A program made the position numbers and the translations under genes. Of a stretch of 57,208 nucleotides of DNA, positions 35,405-44,374 are shown piece after piece. Origin of the DNA: Mesorhizobium sp. LNHC252B00 (lineage in GTDB: Bacteria; Pseudomonadota; Alphaproteobacteria; Rhizobiales; Rhizobiaceae); the NCBI RefSeq assembly GCF_000502955.1, contig NZ_AYWO01000016.1, forward strand, positions 27,715 through 84,922. Reading direction: 5' to 3'. The stretch's first letter is position 1, and the number at the start of each line of letters is the position of its first letter. The notes beneath the pieces were generated by a model that saw only the letters and a list, made by a program, of their open reading frames with translations, had not been told where the DNA came from and searched no databases.

Positions 35405-36478
35405 ATGGACCAACTGAGCGCGCAGACCCGTATCAGCGATGAGGCAACCAGGTCGGCGATAGAGCGGCTGCGTGCCGAGCACGGCGAATTCGAGATCGAA
35501 ACCGGCGTTGCCCATCGGTGGGAGCTTCGCCTGCATTACGGCTCGTTGAGCGCCACGCTCGAGGATGACGGCATGCTGATCCGTGTCGCGGCGATGGACG
35601 AAACCTGCCTGTCCTACATGAAGATGACGGTTGCCGGCCATGTCGCCGAACATCTTGGCACGGCCAGCGGAGTGCGCTGGCAAGGCGACGGCGTAGACGC
35701 CGGCACGCCGGTCTTCTTCCGTGAGATCACAGTGTTGGCGTCGACGCGGATCTCGGCGCATATGCAGCGCCTGCGCTTCGCCGGCAAGGATCTCGTCCGG
35801 TTTACCCATGGCGGCCTGCACATGCGGCTGCTGCTGCCGCCGCATGGGCGGCGGCCGGTCTGGCCCACGATAGGTGCCGACGGGCTGCTTGTCTGGCCCG
35901 CGGGCGACGATGCCCTGACCATACGGGTCTACACGATCCGGGCGGTGGATGCCGCAAGCGGCTGGCTCGATGTCGATTTCGTGCTGCACCCTGGCCAGGA
36001 CACGCCCGCCGCCACTTTTGCGCAAAACGCACAGGCGGGGGACGTCATCGGCATGATCGGACCCGGCGGCGGCGATGCCCCGGTAGCTCAGACCCTGCTT
36101 CTGCTCGGCGATGACACCGCGCTGCCCGCCATCGGCAGGATCCTCGAGCATCTGCCGCCGTCAACCCGCGCCGAAGCACTGGTCGAAGTCGATGGCCCGG
36201 ATGACCGGATCGCGCTGGCGCAAGGCGACAATATCGACATCACCTGGCTTTACCGGCTCGGCCGTGAAGCCGGCACCGCCGGCCTGCTGCCGGCCGCCTT
36301 GCGGGAGCGCAGCCACATGGCGCTTGCCGACGGCCTTTATGTCTGGGCCGGATGCGAATTCGGCGATTTCCGGGAGATCCGCAAGATCGTGCGCAAGCAA
36401 TGGAGCCTGTCGCGCGACCAGCACCTGGTCACGGCCTACTGGCGCCGGGACGCTCGCAGCGTGGGCGACGACGAGTAA
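35405..36478 (+). CDS. DUF2218 plus siderophore-interacting protein (ferric reductase)
   Basis: It has 357 residues from ATG 35405 with AAGGA upstream. Residues 1-95 are a DUF2218 domain. From about 105 to the end is a siderophore-interacting FAD/NADPH reductase: HMQRLRFAGKDL, GLHMRLLLPPHGR, the DVDFVLHP flavin region, and LLLLGDDTALPAIGRILEHL. Such enzymes reduce Fe(III) bound to siderophores in the cytoplasm. An iron box upstream and the TonB receptor further on support a role in iron release. Confidence 0.92.
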   Translation: MDQLSAQTRISDEATRSAIERLRAEHGEFEIETGVAHRWELRLHYGSLSATLEDDGMLIRVAAMDETCLSYMKMTVAGHVAEHLGTASGVRWQGDGVDAGTPVFFREITVLASTRISAHMQRLRFAGKDLVRFTHGGLHMRLLLPPHGRRPVWPTIGADGLLVWPAGDDALTIRVYTIRAVDAASGWLDVDFVLHPGQDTPAATFAQNAQAGDVIGMIGPGGGDAPVAQTLLLLGDDTALPAIGRILEHLPPSTRAEALVEVDGPDDRIALAQGDNIDITWLYRLGREAGTAGLLPAALRERSHMALADGLYVWAGCEFGDFREIRKIVRKQWSLSRDQHLVTAYWRRDARSVGDDE

Positions 36479-36521
36479 CTGTCGATCTCCTATCGACGTT
36501 CGCTACCGCGCGAAGCGACGG

Positions 36522-37421
36522 TTAGTCGTGGCGGGCCAGAAACGCTTCGGTGACAGCCATGCAATCCTGCCTTTCCTCGACATGCGGCATGTGGCTCGAG
36601 AGTGGGAAGACATGGCCTTCGACCGTGGGAATATGGTCGAGGAAGGGCTGGACACAGGCTGGCGTGGCTTCATCGAAAAGGCCGCGAAAGGCCAGTGTCG
36701 GCGCTTCGATCAGCGGCAGGCGATCGATAACAGTCCAGTCGCGCATGGTGCCGACAACGTGGAATTCATTGGGGCCGTTCATCGTGTGGTAGACGGTGGG
36801 ATCGGCATCGATGGCGGCAAAGGTGCGCGCCACCTCCGCCGGCCAGGGCACGACGCGGCAGACGTGCCGGTCGTAGAATGCGCGGGTCGCCGCGAGGTAG
36901 TCGGGATGGTCCGTCGTCCCGTCCGCTTCGTGGCGATCGAGCGCCTGTCGCACCGTTGCCGGCAGCTCCGCACGCAGTTGCCTCGCGCCTTCGACCCACA
37001 GCTTCATCGAGGCGAGCGAGTTGGCGAGCACCAGTGCCTTGAGGCCCGCAGGCCGGCGCACCGCATGCTCGGCACCGAGCATGCCGCCCCAGGATTGCCC
37101 GAGCAGGGCGTAACGCTGCTGGATGCCGAGATGGGCAAGCAGCGCATCCAGTTCGCCAAGGAAGAATTCGACCGTCCAGAAGTCGCCGCCCTTGTGCGGC
37201 AGATGGGTGGATCGTCCGTTGCCGATCTGGTCGTAGTGGACCACCGCGCGGCCGAAGCCGGCAATGTCCTTGAAGCTGTCGACATAGTCGTGGGTGCAAC
37301 CGGGACCACCATGAGCAACGACCAGCGGCAGCCTGCCCGACGCCAGGTCTCCCGTCACGCGGTACCAGGTCCTGTATGGCCCGTAGGCGCTGAACCCTTC
37401 CGATATTGCAAGCTCGTCCAT
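36522..37421 (-). CDS. pip: Proline iminopeptidase-family hydrolase (Pip)
   Basis: It has 299 residues from ATG 37421, with AGAGGAC before it. [10 protein letters not shown] (oxyanion), nucleophile GQSWGGMLG (about residue 114) and His in [10 protein letters not shown] form an alpha/beta-hydrolase of peptidase family S33. It cleaves N-terminal Pro or similar from short peptides. It lies directly downstream of a LuxR solo on the same strand. A pip gene beside a plant-responsive LuxR solo is the recurrent plan in Xanthomonas and Pseudomonas (XccR, OryR, PipR), where the regulator activates pip. Confidence 0.88.
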   Translation of the reverse strand: MDELAISEGFSAYGPYRTWYRVTGDLASGRLPLVVAHGGPGCTHDYVDSFKDIAGFGRAVVHYDQIGNGRSTHLPHKGGDFWTVEFFLGELDALLAHLGIQQRYALLGQSWGGMLGAEHAVRRPAGLKALVLANSLASMKLWVEGARQLRAELPATVRQALDRHEADGTTDHPDYLAATRAFYDRHVCRVVPWPAEVARTFAAIDADPTVYHTMNGPNEFHVVGTMRDWTVIDRLPLIEAPTLAFRGLFDEATPACVQPFLDHIPTVEGHVFPLSSHMPHVEERQDCMAVTEAFLARHD

Positions 37422-37531
37422 CGTGTCCTCTGCCTGGCTGGCTCGGCGGCGGCCGCTCATCAGCGGTCTCCGACGGTGTTCGTGGCAAAGGGTATAGAGG
37501 CGGACCGGCAAGCGACCAGCTAGCAATAACG

Positions 37532-38338
37532 TTAGTTTTGATGCTGCCGGCGGGACAGGTCCTGGCCCTGGCTGATCGGCCCGAGCAACCGGTAGTGTGC
37601 CGCCAGGGCGATGGCGTGGAAGCGGTTGCGGGCGCCGAGTTTGCGGCTGGCGGCGTTGAGATGCAGCGTCGCGGTCGGCACGCTGCGGCAGATTTCATTG
37701 GCGATCTGCTTGGCCGTCAATCCGCAAGCCGCGAGGCTCAGACACTGGCGTTCCCGTGATGTCAGGTGGAAATACTGGCTTGTCCTGGTGCGCTGATCGA
37801 ACCCGGCATAGACGCAATCGTGGAACAGGTGACCGAGGTCGCCTATGCCGGGCAGCATCCCTTGTGCCTCGGCTTCGAAATTCGGCTCCGGATCAAGGCG
37901 GATGGCGGTGAAGGTGGCGAGATCGCCGCCGTCGAAGCGGATCGGTACCGTCACGCCGCATGTCATCTTGGTGTCCAAGAGATAGCCTATCACCGGGTCA
38001 TGCTTGCGCTGCAGGATGCGTCGCATGACCGGGCTCTGCGACCCTTTGTGCGACCACAGAAATGGTCGCGACACCGCGAGTGCAGCCTCCTGCACCGGAT
38101 CGAGTTGATAGTAGCCACCCTTGCACCACAGGTCCTGCATGTCGGGCGGCACGTTGGCGAGGGCCATGAGCGAAGGCGTGATCAACTCGCCGTCATGGCT
38201 GACCGGGACCGGCGTGTAGTCGTAGATCAGCGAGGTGAAACCGGCGGGCGCAAGCACGCGCATCGCCGCCGCCATGGCGGCGTCGATTCCCATGCCTGTG
38301 TGAAATTCGCTCTCGAAATCGCCGGATACGCCTTGCAT
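37532..38338 (-). CDS. LuxR solo of the plant-responsive OryR/XccR/PipR type
   Basis: It has 268 residues from ATG 38338. Residues 20-175 form the autoinducer-binding domain and 195-260 a GerE HTH ([20 protein letters not shown]). Counting from the conserved Asp70-Pro71 in QLDPV with TraR numbering, Trp85 falls on FLW, position 61 is Trp and position 57 is Met (PDMQDLWCK). AHL-binding LuxR proteins have Trp57 and Tyr61; Met57/Trp61 marks the plant-signal subgroup. No luxI is nearby. pip lies downstream and a peptide ABC importer is divergent, as in the PipR system. Confidence 0.9.
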   Translation of the reverse strand: MQGVSGDFESEFHTGMGIDAAMAAAMRVLAPAGFTSLIYDYTPVPVSHDGELITPSLMALANVPPDMQDLWCKGGYYQLDPVQEAALAVSRPFLWSHKGSQSPVMRRILQRKHDPVIGYLLDTKMTCGVTVPIRFDGGDLATFTAIRLDPEPNFEAEAQGMLPGIGDLGHLFHDCVYAGFDQRTRTSQYFHLTSRERQCLSLAACGLTAKQIANEICRSVPTATLHLNAASRKLGARNRFHAIALAAHYRLLGPISQGQDLSRRQHQN

Positions 38339-38391
38339 GAGCAAAAGCTTACCCGCTAGCCAATGTTTGTCAAACGGGCATGTTCGAAAAA

Positions 38392-38408
38392 TGCTCAACA
38401 AATGAGCA
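38392..38408. promoter_or_regulatory. Lux-box-like palindrome between luxR solo and ABC operon
   Basis: TGCTCA-ACAAA-TGAGCA is a perfect 17-base inverted repeat of lux-box size in the 248-base divergent promoter. It probably binds the LuxR solo. It lies 54 bases from the regulator ATG. Confidence 0.55.
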
Positions 38409-38586
38409 CAGCACGATCACGGCTTGTTGCTCGCGACGCATCTGGACGGCCAAAACTATCTTAATTCACAGCTATCCCGGCGGGTTTCGTGCGCCATACG
38501 CTGTGTACAATGGATCGCGGTCCGGCGTGTGCCACCTGGCGCACATCGTGGTTTGCAATCACCCACTTCCCCAGAGGAGCAAGACG

Positions 38587-40260
38587 ATGCGGTCCCGGAA
38601 TGTTTTTAGCGCAATGATGGCCGGTGTCGGCCTGGCTGGCCTGATGCTGATGGCACCCGTGACAGGCGCGGCCGCGCAAGAAGGCAAGGCTGGCGGGACG
38701 CTGAAGCTTCTCGCCAACGCCGCTGCCGGCACGATCGATCCGCACATCAACTACACGCTGCAATATTTCCAGATCAACTATGTCCTCTATGATGGGCTGG
38801 TGACCTTCCGCAAGACCGGCGACAAGACCGGTTTCGAGGTGGTGGCGGACCTGGCCGAGAGCTTGCCCAAGCCGGAAGACGGCGGCAAGAAATATGTCTT
38901 CAAGCTGCGCAAGGGCATCAAGTTCGCCGACGGATCGGACCTGACGACGGCCGATGTCGTGGCGTCGTTCCAGCGCATGTTCAAGATCAGCGGCCCGACG
39001 ACGGGCACGCTCTACAATGGCATTGTCGGCGCCGACACATGCCTCAAGACGCCGGCGACCTGCACGCTCGAGGGCGGGGTCGTCGCCGATGAGGCGGCGA
39101 GCACCGTCACCTTCAATCTGGTGGCGCCCGATCCGGACTTCCTGCAGAAGATCTCGATCCCGCACGCCGCGATCCTGCCCGCCGAGGCGCCCCTCAAGGA
39201 TTCGGGGACCGCGCCCATTCCGGGCACCGGGCCCTACATGATCGCCAGCTACGATCCCAACAGCCTGCTCAAGATGGTGCGCAATCCGCATTTCAAGGAA
39301 TGGAGCAAGGAGGCGCAGCCGGCCGGCTATCCCGACGAGATAGACTATAGCTTCGGTCTCACCGACGAGGCGGCGGTCACCGCCGTGGAAAACGGCCAGG
39401 CTGATTGGATGTTCGATCCACCGCCGGCGGACCGGTTGGCGGAACTGGGCACGAAATATGCCAAGCAGGTGTCCGTCCATCCTCTGACGGCGATGTGGTA
39501 TGTGCCGATGAACACCAATCTCGCGCCGTTCAACGACATCCGGGTGCGGCAGGCGGTCAACTACGCCATCGACCGGGCGGCCATCGTCAAGCTGTTCGGC
39601 GGCAGCAATCTGGCGCAGCCTTCCTGCCAGATCCTGCCGCCGGATTTCCCGTCCTACGCGCCTTATTGCCCGTTCACGGCCAATCCCGGCGAAAAGTGGT
39701 CGGCGCCTGACCTGGAGAAAGCCAAAGCGTTGGTCGCCGCCTCGGGAACAGCCGGACAGGAGGTGACGATCATCACCGAGGACACCGAAGTGTCGAAGTC
39801 GATCGGCGTGTACCTGCAGGATGTGCTGAACGGGCTGGGCTACAAGACCTCGATCAAGCCGATCTCGCAGAACATCCAGTTCACCTACATCCAGAACACC
39901 AACAATAAGGTGCAGATTTCCATCTCGCAGTGGTTCCAGGACTATCCCGCGCCTTCGGACTTCCTGCAGGTGCTGTTCAGCTGCGCCTCGTTCACACCCG
40001 GCTCGGACGCCTCGATCAACATTTCCGGCTTCTGCGACAAGTCGATCGACAAGAAGATGGGCGAGGCTCAGGCCGCCACGATCGCCGATCCTGCCAAGGG
40101 CGCGCAACTGTGGACCGCCGTCGACAAGGCAGTCACCGACGCCGCGCCCGTGGCCGTGCTGTTCACGCCGAAGCGCGTCGACCTGATCTCACCGCGGCTG
40201 AAGAATTTCGTCTTCAGCCCGCAATTCTACTGGATCATGAGTCAGTCGTGGGTCGAGTGA
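38587..40260 (+). CDS. Peptide ABC importer, substrate-binding protein
   Basis: It has 557 residues from ATG 38587 with AGAGGAGC upstream. A Sec signal peptide (hydrophobic GVGLAGLMLMAP, cleavage after AAA) is followed by a solute-binding family 5 domain (GTIDPHINYTLQYFQ, VFKLRKGIKFADGSDLT, VRQAVNYAIDRAAIV). Family 5 proteins bind di- and oligopeptides and some siderophore fragments or opines. It is the first gene of a complete five-gene importer, divergent from the LuxR solo, which probably regulates it. Confidence 0.93.
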   Translation: MRSRNVFSAMMAGVGLAGLMLMAPVTGAAAQEGKAGGTLKLLANAAAGTIDPHINYTLQYFQINYVLYDGLVTFRKTGDKTGFEVVADLAESLPKPEDGGKKYVFKLRKGIKFADGSDLTTADVVASFQRMFKISGPTTGTLYNGIVGADTCLKTPATCTLEGGVVADEAASTVTFNLVAPDPDFLQKISIPHAAILPAEAPLKDSGTAPIPGTGPYMIASYDPNSLLKMVRNPHFKEWSKEAQPAGYPDEIDYSFGLTDEAAVTAVENGQADWMFDPPPADRLAELGTKYAKQVSVHPLTAMWYVPMNTNLAPFNDIRVRQAVNYAIDRAAIVKLFGGSNLAQPSCQILPPDFPSYAPYCPFTANPGEKWSAPDLEKAKALVAASGTAGQEVTIITEDTEVSKSIGVYLQDVLNGLGYKTSIKPISQNIQFTYIQNTNNKVQISISQWFQDYPAPSDFLQVLFSCASFTPGSDASINISGFCDKSIDKKMGEAQAATIADPAKGAQLWTAVDKAVTDAAPVAVLFTPKRVDLISPRLKNFVFSPQFYWIMSQSWVE

Positions 40261-40360
40261 TCAGTGGTTGAGTGATCAGGCCCTGTCCGATCCGCGGCGG
40301 AACGATGCGCAATCCTCCGCCGCGGTTGCTTTTCCCGCCGATCTGAAATTCATACTCATC

Positions 40361-41389
40361 ATGGACAATTCCATTGGCGGGCAAGTGCTGGTTCGGACCC
40401 GCCGGGGCGCCGAGGGGCCATGGCGGACGGCATGGCGCAAGCTCAGGGCCGACCGGGCTGCCATCATGGCGTTCGGCGTTCTGGTGCTGATCACCGCCGC
40501 TTCGCTGGCAGCCCCTCTCTACGCCCGCCATGTGGCGCAGACCGATCCTTTCGCTACCAACCTCAATGGCGAGATCGTCATAGACGGTCAGACCAGGCAG
40601 GTGCTGGAGCCTTCGACCGAAGGCCTTGGCCTAGGGTTCACGCCGCTTGGCCCGACCTGGGATTTCGGACCCTATATGCTGGGTGCTGACAATCAGGGCC
40701 GCGACGTTGCCGCTCGCCTGCTTTACGGCGGTCGTAATTCGTTGCTGATCGCCGGCGCCGCGGCGTTGATATGCCTTGGCCTGGCGACATTGCTCGGCGT
40801 CGTCTCCGGCTTTTTCGGCGGTCTGGTCGACATCTTGCTGTCGCGCATTCTCGATGTGCTGTGGGCGTTTCCCGTCTTCCTGCTGGCGATTTCGCTGTCG
40901 ATCGTCCTGATCACCCAAAGCATCATCATCGGCCCGATCGAAATCCGCTCCGGCAGTCTCTGGCTGCCGATCTTCATCATCGGCATCGTCTACGTGCCTT
41001 ACGTCGCCAGGCCCATTCGCGGTCATGTCCTGTCGTTGATGCAGGCCGAGTTCGTCACGGCCGCGATCGGCATTGGCGCATCGCCCTGGCGTATCCTGCT
41101 CTACGATATCCTCCCCAATGTGATCACCCGGGTCATCGTCTTCGTGCCGCTCATCCTGGCGCTGAACATGATGACCGAATCCTCGCTGTCATTCCTGTCC
41201 ATCGGCGTGCAGCCGCCCGATGCGAGCTGGGGTACCATCATCCAGGACGGGCAGGGGCTTCTCTATTCACGTCCAATCGTCGCCCTGGCGCCGGGGTTGG
41301 CGATCGTCATCACGGTGCTGGCACTGAACATATTGGGCGACGGCGTGCGCGACGCGCTCGACCCGAAGTCGTCGATCAGGGTCGTCTGA
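40361..41389 (+). CDS. Peptide ABC importer permease (DppC type)
   Basis: It has 342 residues from ATG 40361. A TTG at 40268 would add 31 residues. There are six membrane segments and a DppC-like N-terminal helix with a periplasmic insert (residues about 55-110). The permease loop has YVARPIRGHVLSLMQAEFVT, then the EAA-type IGASPWRILLYDILPNV. It ends SSIRVV with a TGATG overlap onto the next gene. Gene order (C before B) is inverted relative to E. coli dpp. Confidence 0.9.
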   Translation: MDNSIGGQVLVRTRRGAEGPWRTAWRKLRADRAAIMAFGVLVLITAASLAAPLYARHVAQTDPFATNLNGEIVIDGQTRQVLEPSTEGLGLGFTPLGPTWDFGPYMLGADNQGRDVAARLLYGGRNSLLIAGAAALICLGLATLLGVVSGFFGGLVDILLSRILDVLWAFPVFLLAISLSIVLITQSIIIGPIEIRSGSLWLPIFIIGIVYVPYVARPIRGHVLSLMQAEFVTAAIGIGASPWRILLYDILPNVITRVIVFVPLILALNMMTESSLSFLSIGVQPPDASWGTIIQDGQGLLYSRPIVALAPGLAIVITVLALNILGDGVRDALDPKSSIRVV

Positions 41390-42363
41390 TGCTGACGGCG
41401 CTCATTTCCAGGCTCGGCCAGATGGTGCTGGTGATGTTCGGCATCAGCGTCGTCGCCTTCTTGATCTTTTTCGCCACCCCGGGCGCCGACCCGTCGGCGC
41501 GCATCGCCGGGCGCAACGCATCACAGGAAACGCTGGCCCAGGTGCGGCACGATTTCGGCCTCGACCGGCCGCTGCCTGTGCGATACGCGCTGATGATGAA
41601 GCGGCTCTTCATCAGCCGCGACCTCACCTCCTTCGTCAATCGCGGCCAGAAGGTCGTTCCAACGGTGCTCGAGGCGATCCCGATCACTCTGTCGCTGGTG
41701 CTTGGCGCTGCCGTCTTCTGGGTTCTCGGCGGGTTGATCGTCGGTGTTGTCGCCGGCGCGACGCGCGGTACGTGGCTCGACCGGACGCTGATGATCCTCA
41801 GCCTGATCGGCGTGTCGATACCGGTCTTCTGGCTGGGCGAGGTCGCCAATCTGGTCACGCAAAGCCGCTGGCATGACAGCTGGCTGTTCTCATGGGTGCC
41901 GCCGCTCGGCTATATCCCTTTCACCGAGGATCCCTGGGGCTGGTTCAAGGCACTTGTCATTCCCTGGTTCACGCTCGCCACGCTCTATATCGGACTTTAC
42001 GGCCGCGTGCTTCGGGCCTCGATCATCGAGACCATGCAGGAGGATTTCATCCGCACCGCGCGCGCCAAGGGCATCGGCGAGCGGCGGGTGCTGCTGCATC
42101 ACGGCCTAAGAACCTCGCTCGTCGCCTTCGTCACCATGTTCGGGCTGGATTTTGGAGCCTTGGTCGGCGGCGGCGCCTTGCTGACGGAGGTGGTGTTCGG
42201 CCTGCAAGGGGTCGGCAAGCTCACCTACGGCGCCTTGCAGACGCTCGATCTGCCGATGATCCTGGCGACGGTCATCTACGCCTCGTTCTTCGTGGTGATG
42301 GCGAATTTCATCGTCGACGTTGTCTTTGTCTTCATCGATCCGAGGGTTAGAGATGCCCATTGA
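41389..42363 (+). CDS. Peptide ABC importer permease (DppB type)
   Basis: It has 324 residues from ATG 41389, sharing one base with the previous stop. MLTALISRLGQMVLVMFGIS is the first helix; FIRTARAKGIGERRVLLHHG is the EAA loop that contacts the ATPases. A long periplasmic insert lies between helices 1 and 2, as in DppB. It overlaps the next gene by 11 bases. Confidence 0.92.
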   Translation: MLTALISRLGQMVLVMFGISVVAFLIFFATPGADPSARIAGRNASQETLAQVRHDFGLDRPLPVRYALMMKRLFISRDLTSFVNRGQKVVPTVLEAIPITLSLVLGAAVFWVLGGLIVGVVAGATRGTWLDRTLMILSLIGVSIPVFWLGEVANLVTQSRWHDSWLFSWVPPLGYIPFTEDPWGWFKALVIPWFTLATLYIGLYGRVLRASIIETMQEDFIRTARAKGIGERRVLLHHGLRTSLVAFVTMFGLDFGALVGGGALLTEVVFGLQGVGKLTYGALQTLDLPMILATVIYASFFVVMANFIVDVVFVFIDPRVRDAH

Positions 42364-43387
42364 CAAGATGCCCCCCGACAGGCCGCTGCTGGTCGTTGAG
42401 AATCTGTGCGTCTCGTTCCGCACCGAGGGCGGTGTGGTGCCTGCCGTCAGCGGCGTCTCGTTCTCGCTCGCGCAGCGCGAGATCCTCGGCGTCGTGGGTG
42501 AAAGCGGTTCGGGCAAGAGCCAGACCTTGCTCGCCATTCTGGGCTTGATCAGCAGTCCCAATGTCGTCGTCACCGGGTCGGTGCGTTTTCTCGGCCAGGA
42601 GTTGCTGGGTCTCAAGCGCCGAGCCCTCGATGCCATTCGCGGCCGGCAGATCGGGATGATCTTCCAGGATCCGATGACGGCGCTGACGCCCGTACATACG
42701 ATCGGCGACCAGATCATCGAGCAGATCCGCGCGCATGAGCGGGTGTCGCGCGCTGCTGCGCGCAAGCGGGCGGTGGACTTGCTCGACGCGGTTGGATTGC
42801 CGAGCCCCGACAACGCGGTCGACCGCTATCCCCACCAGCTGTCCGGCGGCATGCGCCAGCGCGCCGTTATCGCCATGGCGCTGTCGTGCAATCCGGCACT
42901 GCTGATCGCCGATGAGCCGACGACGGCGCTCGACGTGACGGTGCAGGCGCAAATCCTGGAGCTGATCGGCCGATTGCGCAACGAGTTCGGATCCGCCGTC
43001 ATCCTGGTCACCCATGATCTCGGCGTGGTCGCCGAAGTCGCCGACCGCGTGCTGGTGATGTATGCCGGGCGGGTTGTCGAGGAGGGCAGCAAGGGGCAGC
43101 TCTTCCGCGAGCCGCTTCACCCTTACGCGTGGGGGCTTTTCGGCTCGATCCCGCCGATGCAAGGTCCGCGTCCCGCGCGACTGACGGCCATTCCCGGCAG
43201 CCCGCCGAAACTGAGCCAGATGCCGCAGGGCTGCGCGTTCGGGCCGCGGTGCACATTCCGCCACGAAGCCTGTGCCGCCCAGCCTGCGCTTGGTGGGGCG
43301 GGCGGGCACCGGTCGGCATGCTTTCTTCCGCGGGACGGCCGACAGGATCTGCGGCCGACGCTGGCTGGCAGAGCCGTGCCGGCATGA
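42353..43387 (+). CDS. Peptide ABC importer ATPase (DppD type)
   Basis: It has 344 residues from ATG 42353. Walker [11 protein letters not shown] (about residues 52-61), signature [15 protein letters not shown], Walker [13 protein letters not shown] and switch His in [13 protein letters not shown] are complete. The C-terminal oligopeptide-type domain has the Cys-rich [15 protein letters not shown], which in this family can bind an Fe-S cluster. It pairs with the next ATPase, overlapping its start by 4 bases. Confidence 0.94.
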   Translation: MPIDKMPPDRPLLVVENLCVSFRTEGGVVPAVSGVSFSLAQREILGVVGESGSGKSQTLLAILGLISSPNVVVTGSVRFLGQELLGLKRRALDAIRGRQIGMIFQDPMTALTPVHTIGDQIIEQIRAHERVSRAAARKRAVDLLDAVGLPSPDNAVDRYPHQLSGGMRQRAVIAMALSCNPALLIADEPTTALDVTVQAQILELIGRLRNEFGSAVILVTHDLGVVAEVADRVLVMYAGRVVEEGSKGQLFREPLHPYAWGLFGSIPPMQGPRPARLTAIPGSPPKLSQMPQGCAFGPRCTFRHEACAAQPALGGAGGHRSACFLPRDGRQDLRPTLAGRAVPA

Positions 43388-44367
43388 GCGAAACCAGGCC
43401 GAAACCGCTGGTGCGGACCAGCGATCTGTCGAAACACTATCCGGTCGGGCGCTCGCCCTTTCAGCGGCGGATCGTCCACGCGGTGGAGCAGATCTCGCTC
43501 GACATCTTCGCGGGCGAGACGCTTGGCATCGTCGGCGAGTCCGGCTGCGGAAAATCGACGCTGGGGCGCTGCCTCGTCCGGCTCACGGAAATCAGTTCCG
43601 GATCACTGGAATTCGAAGGCCGCGATATCACCAAAGCCTCGCAACGGCAGCTTCGGCCGATACGGCGCCAGATGCAGATGGTGTTTCAGGATCCCGCCGC
43701 TTCGCTCAATCCGCGCCGCCGCGTCGGCGATCTGCTGGCGGACCCGTTCCGCGTGCATGAAAGACTGGCGCGATCGGAAATGGCGGATCGCGTCGAGGAA
43801 TTGCTGGTCCGCGTCGAACTGCTTCCCGAGCATGCCCAGCGCTTCCCGCATGAATTCTCCGGCGGACAGCGCCAGCGGATCGGCATCGCCCGCGCGCTGG
43901 CGCTGCGGCCGCGGCTGATCGTTGCCGACGAACCGGTGTCGGCTCTGGACGTGTCGATCCAGGCGCAGATCATCAACCTGCTCTGCGACCTGCGTGACGA
44001 ATTCAACCTGACCTATGTGTTCATCGCCCACGATCTCTCGGTGGTCAGGCAGTTCTCGTCGCGGGTGGCGGTGATGTATATGGGTTCGATCGTCGAAACG
44101 GGGCCTGTCGACGCTGTCTTTTCTGCGCCACGGCATCACTACACCATAGCGCTTCGCTCGGCAGTGCCGGTACCCGACGTCGACAACCGGCCAGGCCAGC
44201 GGATCATGCTCAAGGGCGATCTGCCGAGCCCGCTCGACCCGCCGTCGGGCTGCCGTTTCCATACGCGTTGCGTGGCGGCGACTTCGGTCTGCCGCCACGA
44301 GCGTCCGGTACTTTCGCTCGTCGACAAGAACCACTTCGTCGCCTGCCACCATCCGAGGGCGGGCTAG
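43384..44367 (+). CDS. Peptide ABC importer ATPase (DppF type)
   Basis: It has 327 residues from ATG 43384 (ATGA overlap). Walker A GESGCGKSTLGR, signature FSGGQRQRIGIARALAL, Walker B LIVADEPVSALD, switch IAHDLSVV and a C-terminal CRFHTRCVAATSVC domain are present. It completes the importer begun at 38587. It is convergent with the TonB receptor gene, 7 bases apart. Confidence 0.94.
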   Translation: MSETRPKPLVRTSDLSKHYPVGRSPFQRRIVHAVEQISLDIFAGETLGIVGESGCGKSTLGRCLVRLTEISSGSLEFEGRDITKASQRQLRPIRRQMQMVFQDPAASLNPRRRVGDLLADPFRVHERLARSEMADRVEELLVRVELLPEHAQRFPHEFSGGQRQRIGIARALALRPRLIVADEPVSALDVSIQAQIINLLCDLRDEFNLTYVFIAHDLSVVRQFSSRVAVMYMGSIVETGPVDAVFSAPRHHYTIALRSAVPVPDVDNRPGQRIMLKGDLPSPLDPPSGCRFHTRCVAATSVCRHERPVLSLVDKNHFVACHHPRAG

Positions 44368-44374
44368 GCTCTCG

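Noticed and set aside
38461..40107. 548-codon minus frame opposite the substrate-binding protein gene
   Set aside because: Same type of shadow; the plus-strand protein has a signal peptide and family 5 motifs.
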